Shown in pieces: positions 1 to 6,665 of a DNA stretch of 11,677 nucleotides. The notes below the pieces were generated by a model. The model had not been told where the DNA came from. It saw only the letters and a list, made by a program, of their open reading frames with translations, and did not search any database. The stretch lies in the NCBI GenBank assembly GCA_003449195.1, contig DMID01000070.1, forward strand, positions 1-11,677, read 5' to 3'. Position 1 is the stretch's first letter, and the number at the start of each line of letters is the position of its first letter. A program made the translations under genes and the position numbers. Source of the stretch: Lysobacteraceae bacterium. GTDB lineage: Bacteria; Pseudomonadota; Gammaproteobacteria; Xanthomonadales; Xanthomonadaceae.

Positions 1-401
1 TCCGGGTTGGCCGACAGGAACAGGTCGGTGCCGAACGGCGCGGCATACGGCCAGGTCGGTTCGCCGGAGGTGAACGTCGCGCGCACGATGTCCAGCCCGT
101 AATGCTGGATCGAATTGAAGATGCGCAGACCGGTATCGGCGGAATTGCGCGACAGCAGGATCACCTCGACCCGCGGCGCCACGTCGGGCGCCGAATCGTT
201 CAGCGCCAGCAGCTTGCGCACCACCGGGAAGGCGATGCCCGGCGCCAGCACGTCGTCCTCGTGGGCGAACTGGAAGGCGCGGTAAGCCTCGATGCCGTCG
301 CGCTCGTAGATCGCGTGGCTTTCCTCCAGGTCGAACAGCGCCCGCGAAGTGACCGCGACGTTGAGCAGACGCGGCGAATTGTCGTAGCCAACGCGGCTCA
401 T
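1..401 (-). CDS. 5'-nucleotidase, cytosolic cN-I-like family (partial, C-terminus outside window)
   Basis: Likely hydrolyses nucleoside 5'-monophosphates to nucleoside plus phosphate in the cytoplasm. The frame stays open from the ATG at 401 to the left edge, giving 133 complete codons. Seen: an N-terminal stretch NVAVTSRALFDLEES (residues 14-28), then IYERDGIEAYRAFQ (31-44), HEDDVLAPGIAFPVVRKLL (47-65), LLSRNSADTGLRIFNSIQHY (82-101) and FGTDLFLSANP (123-133). From memory these match, in order, the conserved blocks of vertebrate cytosolic 5'-nucleotidase 1A (VSSRALF, HENEPLKPG, GVRLINSINHY, TNLYLSAD) and the bacterial 5'-nucleotidase family PF06189. The start ATG overlaps the NAD kinase stop by 4 bp (ATGA), so translation is probably coupled. 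The C-terminal part is not visible, so completeness cannot be judged. The family is a confident call; the preferred substrate is not known from sequence. Confidence 0.88.
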   Translation of the reverse strand, partial: MSRVGYDNSPRLLNVAVTSRALFDLEESHAIYERDGIEAYRAFQFAHEDDVLAPGIAFPVVRKLLALNDSAPDVAPRVEVILLSRNSADTGLRIFNSIQHYGLDIVRATFTSGEPTWPYAAPFGTDLFLSANP

Positions 402-1168
402 GTCATGAATTGCTCGCTGAGGATGCGCTCTTCCAGATTGTGTTCCGGGTCGAACAGCATCGTGACGGTGCGGTCGCCCGACTCGCGGATGATCACTTCG
501 ATCACGTCGCGGATTTCGTGCGAATCGGCGGTGACGCTGACCGGGCGCTTGTACGGGTCGAGCACGCGGAAGCGCACTTCGGTGTCGGCTTTCAGCACCG
601 CGCCGCGCCAGCGCCGAGGCCGGTAAGCCGCGATCGGCGTGAGCGCCAGCGTCTTGGAGCCCAGCGGCAGGATCGGGCCGCCGGCCGAATAGTTGTAGGC
701 CGTGCTGCCGGCCGGGGTGCTGACCAGCACGCCATCGCAGATCAGCTCTTCCACCCGGGTCTGGCCGTTGAGGTCGATGCACACGTGCGCGGCCTGCCGG
801 GTCTGGCGCAGCAAGGACACGTCGTTGTAGGCCAGCGAACCGGCACTGGCGCCCGATTCGGTCACGGCCACCATTTCCAGCGGGCGCAGCTTGGCCGGCT
901 CGGCCTGCGCGATGCGCTCGTCCAGCCCGTCGATGCGGTACTGGTTCATCAAAAAACCCACCGTGCCCAGGCGCATGCCGTACACCGGCTTGCCCAGCCC
1001 GCCATGCCGGTGCAGCGTCTGCAACATGAAGCCGTCGCCGCCCAGCGGGCACAGCACGTCCGCCTCGTCGGGGGACGCTTGCCCGTAGCGGCCGGTCAGG
1101 TCGGCCAGTGCCTGTTGCGCGGGTTCGACTTCGCTGGCGAGAAAGGCGATGCGGGGGGCTGCGGTCAT
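398..1168 (-). CDS. nadK: NAD kinase (ATP-NAD kinase, NadK/PpnK)
   Basis: Phosphorylates NAD to NADP in the cytoplasm; the only known route to NADP. The 256-residue product is short, as usual for xanthomonad-type NAD kinases. Seen: the GGDG nucleotide-binding motif at residues 43-46 (general base Asp45), the NE/ND motif as YND at 114-116, CDG at 144-146, and the glycine-rich TPAGSTAY at 151-158 followed by SAGGPILPLG. Start choice: the frame can extend upstream to a TTG at 1192, but the ATG at 1168 is preceded by GGAG with a 6-nt spacer and gives the product MTAAPRIAF, so I use it. The stop overlaps the start of the 5'-nucleotidase by 4 bp. The dehydrogenase gene ends 99 bp upstream on the same strand, so co-transcription is possible, although a hairpin lies in the gap. 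Product call is near certain. Confidence 0.95.
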   Translation of the reverse strand: MTAAPRIAFLASEVEPAQQALADLTGRYGQASPDEADVLCPLGGDGFMLQTLHRHGGLGKPVYGMRLGTVGFLMNQYRIDGLDERIAQAEPAKLRPLEMVAVTESGASAGSLAYNDVSLLRQTRQAAHVCIDLNGQTRVEELICDGVLVSTPAGSTAYNYSAGGPILPLGSKTLALTPIAAYRPRRWRGAVLKADTEVRFRVLDPYKRPVSVTADSHEIRDVIEVIIRESGDRTVTMLFDPEHNLEERILSEQFMT

Positions 1169-1226
1169 CGAAGGCTCCGGAACGAGGCCCAAGGATAACC
1201 GCAGCCCGTCGCGGCCAGGCGATGGC

Positions 1227-1260
1227 GCGATGCCGACCGGCCCATGCAGGCCGGCATCGC
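1227..1260 (-). other. Hairpin between dehydrogenase and NAD kinase genes
   Basis: Inner stem CCGGCC (1237-1242) pairs with GGCCGG (1249-1254) around a 6-nt loop. An outer stem GCGATG (1227-1232) pairs with CATCGC (1255-1260), with a 4-nt bulge on one side. It lies 7 bp past the dehydrogenase stop codon. No T-run follows on the minus strand, so this is not a classical intrinsic terminator. It could be an attenuating or mRNA-stabilising 3' structure, or chance in GC-rich DNA. Confidence 0.35.
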
Positions 1261-1267
1261 GGCGGGC

Positions 1268-4200
1268 TCAGACGGCCGACTTGACCGCCAGCTGGCCCAG
1301 ACGCTGCACGGCCACCGAGGCGGTCGGGTAATCCAGTGTCTTCTGCGCGGCCAGTTCGCCGAGCATCGACAGCGTGAAGCGCAGGCTGGCATCGTCGCGC
1401 GACAGCCATGCCTTGACCTTGGCATCGGCATCCTTGCCCGGCATCGCCAGCACCTGCCCGACCAAGGTGCGCTGGTGGGTGGCCAGTTCGTCGCGCATCA
1501 CGCCGCGCGCAATGGCATGCCAGCGCCCTTCCACCGGCAATGCGTCGATCTGTTCGAACAGCCACGGCAAGGCCAGCGCGTCGCCGAGGCGGTAATGCAC
1601 CTTGGACACCTCCACCGGCGCCAGCTTGCGCGCCAATGCCAGCTCGATGATGTCGGCCGACGGCTCCAGGTACGGCAGCGCGGCCAGCTGGGTGGCCAGC
1701 GCGACGGGCAGGCCCTTGTCCTTCCAGCCTTGCAGGCTGTCCAGATAGGCCGGGCGCATCGAGTCCGGCAGCACGCCGTCGGCGGCCCGAATCGCGTCGA
1801 AGCCGGCACGGTAGCGTTCCACCGCGGTGGCGATGTCCGGGATTGCCCCGGCACGGTGCAGCAGCCAGCGGGTGAAGTTGCGCTGCAGTTTCCAGATGAC
1901 TTCCAGCGCGTCGATCTGCACGGTCTCGGGCAGCGTGCCGTCCAGCGCATCGATCTGCGTCCACAAGGCCCGCGCATCCAGCGTTTCGCGGGTGATGGTG
2001 TAGGCCTTGGCCACCTCGCCCGGGCCGCGCCCGGTGTCTTCCTGCATGCGCATCAGGAAGGTGGAGCCCATCCGGTTGATGGTGGAATTGGTGACCGCCG
2101 TGGCGATGATCTCGCGCTTCAGGCGGTGGTTTTCCATGTCCGCGGCGTACTTTTTCTGCAGCGGCTCGGGGAAGTAGCGCTGCAATTCCTTGGACAGGTA
2201 CGGGTCTTCCGGCACGTCCGAATCCAGCAACTGCTGGAAGGCCACCAGCTTGGCGTAGGACAGCAGCACCGACAGTTCGGGCCGGGTCAGGCCCAGGCCG
2301 CGGGCCTTGCGCTCGGCCAGCTCGGCATCGGAGGGCAGAAATTCCAACTGGCGGTCCAGCTGGCCCTGCGCTTCCAGGGTCTGGATGAAGTGCTGCTTGG
2401 AGCCGAGCCGGCGCACGCTCATCCGCTCCATCAGGCTCAGCGCCTGGTTCTGGCGGTAGTTGTCGTTGAGCACCAGCGCGGCCACTTCGTCGGTCATCGA
2501 CGCCAGCAGCTTGTTGCGCGCGTCCATCGTCAGCTTCTTCGCCTGCACCGGCGCGCCGAGCAGGATCTTGATGTTGACCTCGTGGTCGGAGGTGTCCACG
2601 CCGGCGGAGTTGTCGATGAAGTCGGTGTTCAACAGCACGCCGTTGAGCGCTGCCTCGATGCGCCCGCGCTGGGTGCAGCCGAGGTTGCCGCCCTCGCCGA
2701 CGATGCGGCAACGCAGGTCGCGGCCGTCCACGCGCAGGCCGTTGTTGGCGCGGTCGCCGACATCGGCGTGGGTTTCGGCAGAAGCCTTGACGTAGGTGCC
2801 GATGCCGCCGTTCCAGAACAGGTCCACCGGCGCCTTGAGGATCGCGCTCATCAGTTCGTTGGGCGCCATCGACTTGACGTCCGCGGCAATGCCCAGCGCC
2901 TCGCGTACCTGCGGGCTGATTTCGATGGCCTTGAGCGTGCGCGGATACACGCCGCCGCCCTTGCTGATCAGCTTGGCGTCGTAATCTGCCCAGCTCGAAC
3001 GCGGCAGCTTGAACAGGCGCTCGCGCTCGGCGAAGGACGCGGCCGCATCCGGGGCCGGGTCGAGGAAGATGTGGCGGTGGTCGAACGCGGCCAGCATGCG
3101 CGTGTGCCGGGACAGCAGCATGCCGTTGCCGAACACGTCGCCGGACATGTCGCCGATGCCCACGCAGGTGAAGTCCTGCACCTGGCAATCGCGGCCGAGC
3201 GCGCGGAAATGGCGCTTGACCGATTCCCACGCGCCGCGCGCGGTGATGCCCATGCCCTTGTGGTCGTAACCGACCGAACCGCCGGAGGCGAACGCATCGC
3301 CCAGCCAGAAGCCGTGGTCGATGGCCAGCCCGTTGGCGATGTCGGAGAACGTGGCCGTGCCCTTGTCGGCGGCCACCACCAGGTACGGGTCATCGGCATC
3401 GTGGCGCACCACGTCCAGCGGCGCCACGACCTTGCCGCCGACGATGTTGTCGGTGATGTCCAGCAAGGTCTGGATGAACAGCTTGTAGCAGGCGATGCCT
3501 TCGGCCAGCACCGCATCGCGGTCGCCCGCCACCGGCGGCTTCTTGACGAAGAACCCGCCCTTCGCGCCGACCGGCACGATCACGGTGTTCTTCACCATCT
3601 GCGCCTTCACCAGCCCCAGCACCTCGGTGCGGAAATCCTCGCGCCGGTCCGACCAGCGCAGGCCGCCACGGGCCACCGGCCCGAAGCGCAGGTGCACGCC
3701 TTCCACGCGCGGGCTGTAGACGAAGATCTCGCGGTACGGACGCGGCTTGGGCAGGTCCGGCACCTTGGCCGAGTCGAGCTTGTAGCCGATGGTCGGCGGC
3801 ACTGCGCCGTCCTTGCCGCGCTGGTAGTAGTTGGTGCGCAAGGTGGCGTCGATCACGCCGATGTAGCTGCGCAGGATGCGGTCCTCGTCGAGACTGGCCA
3901 CGCGGTCGAGCAGTTTCAGCAAGGCCGCCTTGGCGGCGCCGACCTGCGCGTCGCGCTTGCCGGTGCGCGACTGCACCAGCTCGCGCAGCACCGCCTTGGC
4001 GGCTTCGTCGCCGTCGGCCAGAGCGTCGAGCTGGGCGGCGAAACGCTGCTGCCCCTGCGCGATCTGCGCCTTGCTCTCGCGGCCGGTGGCGGTGTCGAAG
4101 CGGGCCTCGAACAACTCCACCAGCAGGCGCGCCAGCAGCGGGTAGCGCAGCAGGGTCTGCTCCACGTAGGCCTGAGAGAACGGCACGCCCGTCTGCAGCA

Positions 4201-6241
4201 GATACTTGCAATAGCCGCGCAGCATCGCGATCTGGCGCCAGTCCAGCCCGGCGGCCAGCACGAGGCGGTTGAAGCCGTCGTTTTCGGCATCACCGGCCCA
4301 GATGCGGGCGAAAGCCTGCTCGAAATCCGCGCGCACGGCGGCCACGTCGATGACGCCGGCCGTGGTGGCCACTTCGAAATCCTGGATGAAGATCGGCGCC
4401 GTGCCCGCCTGCAGGCGGTACGGGTGCTCGGTGATCACGCGCAGGCCCATGTTTTCCATCAGCGGCAGCACGTCCGACAGCGGGATGTCGGCATCCTGCC
4501 GGTACAGTTTCAGGCGCAGGCCCTCGCCCACCGCATGCAGGCCCAGGCGCAGGTCGTCCGGGCCGCTCAACGCGGCCAGGTTGTCCACGTCGTCGGCTGC
4601 CACTTCCGGCGACACTTCCTGGATGTAGCCGGCCGGCAGGGCGCGGCCGTAACCGGCCGCCAGCGCGAGACCGCGGCTCTCGCCGTGGCGGGCGATCAGC
4701 GTCTCGCGCAGGTCGTCCTGCCAGTTGCGCAACAGATGGGCCAACCGCGCTTCCAGACCGGCGGTGTCGATGTCCACCTCGGCGCCGGCTTCGGGCCGGA
4801 CAATGAAGTGGATCTGCGCCAGCGGCGACTGGCCGAGCAGCACGCTGCTGTCCAGATGCTCGCCGTGCAGGGCTTCCTTCAACAGTGCCTCGATGCGCAG
4901 GCGCACGTCGGTGTTGAAGCGGTCGCGCGGGATGTACACCAGCACCGAGAAGAAGCGGCCGTGGCGGTCGCGGCGCAGGAACAGCTTGCTGCGCACGCGC
5001 TCCTGCAGGCCGAGGATGCCCATCGCGGTGCGGAACAGCTCTTCCTTGCCGGACTGGAACAACTCCTCGCGCGGCAGGGTTTCGAGGATGTGGCGCAGTG
5101 CCTTGCCGCTGTGGCTGTTGGGCGACAGGCCGGACATGCGCATCACGTATTCGTGGCGCTCGCGCACCAGCGGGATTTCCCACGGGCGGCGGGTATAGGC
5201 GCTGGAGGTGAACATGCCGAGGAAACGCTGCTCGGCCACCGGACGGCCCTTGGCGTCGTATTCGAGCACGCCGATGTAGTCCATGTAGCCGGAGCGGTGG
5301 ATCGGCGAACGGGCATTGGTCTTGGTCAGGATCAACGCATCGCCCGTCTCGCCGGGCGGCAGCGGATCGGTGCTGGCGTCGATGGCCGCATCGCGCATCA
5401 GGCCCAGCCCGGTCGCGGCCTGCGGCAGCAGTACGTCCTGCCCGCCGCGCTTGCCGACGCGGTATTCGCGGTAGCCGAACAGGGTGAAATGGTCGTTGGC
5501 CACCCAGCGCAGGAACTCCTGCGCTTCGCTGCGGCCCGTGTCGTCCACCGGCAGCTTGCGCGTGGCCAGGTCGTCGGCCAGCGCCAGCATCTTCTCGCGC
5601 ATCGCCGCCCAGTCCTGCACGGCCAGGCGCACCTGGGCCAGCACGTCGGCAATGGCCGAAACGATGCCGGACATGGCCTCGGCCGGCTGGCGGTCCACTT
5701 CCAGCACCATCAGCGACTCGGGCTTGCCCTCGCCCACCGCAGTAACGCGGCCGCTCCTGTCGCGCCCGAAGCGCACCACCGGATGGCCCAGCACGTGCAC
5801 GCCGATGCCCAGCTCGGCCAGCTTCATCGACACCGAATCGACGAGGAACGGCATGTCGTCGTTGACGATCTGCAGCACCGTGTGCGCCGACTCCCAGCCG
5901 TTGGCCTTTGCAGTCGGGTTGAACACGCGCACGCTGGCCGTGCCCGGCTTGCGGCGACGGGCAAACTCGAGCAGATCCAGCGCCAGCGCGGCCCACGCCT
6001 CGGGCGTGTGCTGCGGGAATTCGTCCTCGTCCATGCGCCGGTAGAACTCGCCGACGAAGGCCTGCGCCTCGGCGAACGCGGCCTTGGGCACGCGCATGCG
6101 TACCGCGGCGAGAATGGCATCGAAGGAGGTCCCGGCGGCAGCGCCTGTCGCGGCGGGCGCCTGGGTCTTGCGGGCTGAAACGGACTTCTTCACGGCCGCC
6201 TGCGTCTTGCCGGCGGGTTTCTTCGCGGATTGAGAGGTCAT
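1268..6241 (-). CDS. gdhB: NAD-specific glutamate dehydrogenase, large 180-kDa class
   Basis: Oxidatively deaminates L-glutamate to 2-oxoglutarate and ammonia with NAD, mainly a catabolic route in the cytoplasm. The 1657-residue length fits the large GDH class (about 1600-1650). Seen: an N-terminal regulatory region with VNDDMPFLVDSV at 126-137; catalytic core block GGLRWSDRREDF at 859-870; VPVGAKGGFFVKKPP with the likely catalytic Lys894; a Rossmann-like GIGDMSGDVFGNGM at 1028-1041; IVGEGGNLGCTQ at about 1180-1191; and DNSAGVDTSDHEVNIKILL shortly after. Start choice: the open frame extends upstream to 6379, but that extension is Arg/Cys-rich and lies in the promoter region; ATG 6241 is preferred although its Shine-Dalgarno is weak. 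Residues 2-38 are a low-complexity Lys/Ala tail. The gene is divergent from the efflux operon and first in the minus-strand block. It contains almost no TTA, CTA or TCA codons, which explains a long mirror-frame antisense ORF. Confidence 0.95.
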   Translation of the reverse strand: MTSQSAKKPAGKTQAAVKKSVSARKTQAPAATGAAAGTSFDAILAAVRMRVPKAAFAEAQAFVGEFYRRMDEDEFPQHTPEAWAALALDLLEFARRRKPGTASVRVFNPTAKANGWESAHTVLQIVNDDMPFLVDSVSMKLAELGIGVHVLGHPVVRFGRDRSGRVTAVGEGKPESLMVLEVDRQPAEAMSGIVSAIADVLAQVRLAVQDWAAMREKMLALADDLATRKLPVDDTGRSEAQEFLRWVANDHFTLFGYREYRVGKRGGQDVLLPQAATGLGLMRDAAIDASTDPLPPGETGDALILTKTNARSPIHRSGYMDYIGVLEYDAKGRPVAEQRFLGMFTSSAYTRRPWEIPLVRERHEYVMRMSGLSPNSHSGKALRHILETLPREELFQSGKEELFRTAMGILGLQERVRSKLFLRRDRHGRFFSVLVYIPRDRFNTDVRLRIEALLKEALHGEHLDSSVLLGQSPLAQIHFIVRPEAGAEVDIDTAGLEARLAHLLRNWQDDLRETLIARHGESRGLALAAGYGRALPAGYIQEVSPEVAADDVDNLAALSGPDDLRLGLHAVGEGLRLKLYRQDADIPLSDVLPLMENMGLRVITEHPYRLQAGTAPIFIQDFEVATTAGVIDVAAVRADFEQAFARIWAGDAENDGFNRLVLAAGLDWRQIAMLRGYCKYLLQTGVPFSQAYVEQTLLRYPLLARLLVELFEARFDTATGRESKAQIAQGQQRFAAQLDALADGDEAAKAVLRELVQSRTGKRDAQVGAAKAALLKLLDRVASLDEDRILRSYIGVIDATLRTNYYQRGKDGAVPPTIGYKLDSAKVPDLPKPRPYREIFVYSPRVEGVHLRFGPVARGGLRWSDRREDFRTEVLGLVKAQMVKNTVIVPVGAKGGFFVKKPPVAGDRDAVLAEGIACYKLFIQTLLDITDNIVGGKVVAPLDVVRHDADDPYLVVAADKGTATFSDIANGLAIDHGFWLGDAFASGGSVGYDHKGMGITARGAWESVKRHFRALGRDCQVQDFTCVGIGDMSGDVFGNGMLLSRHTRMLAAFDHRHIFLDPAPDAAASFAERERLFKLPRSSWADYDAKLISKGGGVYPRTLKAIEISPQVREALGIAADVKSMAPNELMSAILKAPVDLFWNGGIGTYVKASAETHADVGDRANNGLRVDGRDLRCRIVGEGGNLGCTQRGRIEAALNGVLLNTDFIDNSAGVDTSDHEVNIKILLGAPVQAKKLTMDARNKLLASMTDEVAALVLNDNYRQNQALSLMERMSVRRLGSKQHFIQTLEAQGQLDRQLEFLPSDAELAERKARGLGLTRPELSVLLSYAKLVAFQQLLDSDVPEDPYLSKELQRYFPEPLQKKYAADMENHRLKREIIATAVTNSTINRMGSTFLMRMQEDTGRGPGEVAKAYTITRETLDARALWTQIDALDGTLPETVQIDALEVIWKLQRNFTRWLLHRAGAIPDIATAVERYRAGFDAIRAADGVLPDSMRPAYLDSLQGWKDKGLPVALATQLAALPYLEPSADIIELALARKLAPVEVSKVHYRLGDALALPWLFEQIDALPVEGRWHAIARGVMRDELATHQRTLVGQVLAMPGKDADAKVKAWLSRDDASLRFTLSMLGELAAQKTLDYPTASVAVQRLGQLAVKSAV

Positions 6242-6277
6242 GAGTGCCGTGCCTGGCAACGGGTTGAACGTGGATGA

Positions 6278-6283
6278 ATTGTA
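6278..6283 (-). promoter_or_regulatory. Candidate -10 element for glutamate dehydrogenase
   Basis: Read on the minus strand the bases are TACAAT, five of six matches to the sigma70 -10 consensus. Initiation would fall near 6271, giving a leader of about 30 nt before the ATG at 6241. No good -35 hexamer is visible at normal spacing, so an activator may be needed, or the match may be chance. Confidence 0.28.
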
Positions 6284-6309
6284 GCCCTGCCCTTGCTCGA
6301 GGCCGTGCT

Positions 6310-6331
6310 GCGCAGCGCAAAGACGCTGCGC
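6310..6331 (-). other. Perfect 8-bp-stem hairpin upstream of glutamate dehydrogenase
   Basis: GCGCAGCG (6310-6317) pairs perfectly with CGCTGCGC (6324-6331) around a 6-nt A-rich loop (plus strand). It lies about 70 bp upstream of the dehydrogenase start. Depending on where transcription begins it is either a leader RNA hairpin or a DNA site for a dimeric regulator. No T-tract follows in either direction. Confidence 0.4.
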
Positions 6332-6441
6332 GCATGCCCGCCTTCGCCGCATGCACGCCGGCTGCACGCGCGCGGCCACAGACTGGCCGCTTCACGTGAC
6401 GACGACACCGCTTTGTTCACGAAACGCGGCCAAGATCAACC

Positions 6442-6471
6442 CTGTCGAAATTTTAAACTGGACGGTATAGT
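6442..6471 (+). promoter_or_regulatory. Sigma70-like promoter of the RND efflux operon
   Basis: The -10 hexamer is TATAGT at 6466-6471 (five of six matches). A poor -35 candidate CTGTCG lies at 6442-6447 with an 18-bp spacer. The surrounding AT-rich patch (6448-6459) is unusual in this GC-rich window, which supports promoter function. Expected initiation is near 6478, about 190 nt before the adaptor ATG. An imperfect palindrome covers the -10. Confidence 0.5.
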
Positions 6472-6472
6472 T
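6456..6472. promoter_or_regulatory. Imperfect 17-bp palindrome over the efflux -10, possible repressor operator
   Basis: AACT (6456-6459) mirrors AGTT (6469-6472), and AC (6462-6463) mirrors GT (6465-6466) around a central G at 6464, so 12 of 16 flanking positions are symmetric. It covers the -10 hexamer, the classical position for a TetR-type repressor of RND operons such as AcrR or SmeT. No regulator gene is adjacent, so the protein is unknown. Confidence 0.42.
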
Positions 6473-6509
6473 CACCCGTGTTGCCGGCACTCCGCCCCGA
6501 ACCGACCCT

Positions 6510-6523
6510 CATGGACGTCCATG
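6510..6523. promoter_or_regulatory. Perfect 14-bp palindrome in the efflux leader
   Basis: CATGGACGTCCATG is its own reverse complement across all 14 bases. It sits about 32 bp downstream of the inferred transcription start and about 142 bp upstream of the adaptor ATG, in a gene-free stretch. This fits a binding site for a dimeric regulator acting as a roadblock. A stable RNA hairpin is less likely, as a perfect palindrome leaves no loop without opening the centre. Confidence 0.45.
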
Positions 6524-6561
6524 TACCTGCCGTCGTTCCGGGAATCGTGACCACACGCACT

Positions 6562-6575
6562 GGTAATCGGTTACC
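6562..6575. promoter_or_regulatory. Near-perfect palindrome with central CG, LacI/GalR-like site
   Basis: GGTAATCGGTTACC has six of seven symmetric base pairs; the only mismatch is T6567 against G6570. A central CG step flanked by TGGTAA-type half-sites is the usual shape of LacI/GalR-family operators. It lies 91 bp upstream of the adaptor start. No LacI-type gene is in the window, so the link is inference from shape alone. Confidence 0.38.
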
Positions 6576-6665
6576 TGCCACGCGCAGGATGGCCGCCTTG
6601 CGCCCGTGGACACCCGCGTGCACGTGCCACGCCATTCCATGCCCCATCCTTGCCCGGAGCCTCCG

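Larger units (their letters stand above)
6242..6665. promoter_or_regulatory. Divergent intergenic control region (424 bp)
   Basis: This stretch separates the leftward dehydrogenase gene from the rightward efflux operon and holds no convincing gene. It contains a leftward promoter candidate (6278-6283), a perfect 8-bp-stem hairpin (6310-6331), a locally AT-rich rightward promoter (6442-6471) with an overlapping imperfect palindrome, a perfect 14-bp palindrome (6510-6523) and a near-perfect 14-bp palindrome (6562-6575). The distance from the inferred efflux start site (about 6478) to its ATG gives a long leader of roughly 190 nt. I recognise no riboswitch. Confidence 0.6.

Noticed and set aside
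1169..1192. Longer NAD kinase starting at TTG 1192
   Set aside because: The ATG at 1168 has a well-placed GGAG and gives the usual N-terminus; the extension MGLVPEPS adds nothing family-like.
410..1198. A 262-codon plus-strand frame over NAD kinase
   Set aside because: Mirror-register shadow of a gene with clear GGDG and TPAGSTAY motifs on the other strand; no motif of its own.
1227..1260. Intrinsic terminator after the dehydrogenase gene
   Set aside because: A stem is present but no T-run follows on the minus strand, so it was listed only as a hairpin.
1244..6178. A 1644-codon open frame on the plus strand, opposite the glutamate dehydrogenase
   Set aside because: It lies in the mirror register, where a stop can occur only opposite TTA, CTA or TCA codons of the real gene. 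These codons are rare in GC-rich genomes and absent over this stretch. The product is His/Gln/Arg/Val-rich with no recognisable family motif.
6242..6379. Glutamate dehydrogenase extended upstream to 6379
   Set aside because: The added 46 residues are Arg/Cys-rich and would cover the leader hairpin and the only promoter candidate; the ATG at 6241 is more plausible.
4290..6395. A 701-codon minus-strand frame overlapping the dehydrogenase in another phase
   Set aside because: Arg/Pro/Gly-rich frame-shifted translation of the same strand, a common GC-rich artefact; the true frame carries all conserved glutamate dehydrogenase blocks.
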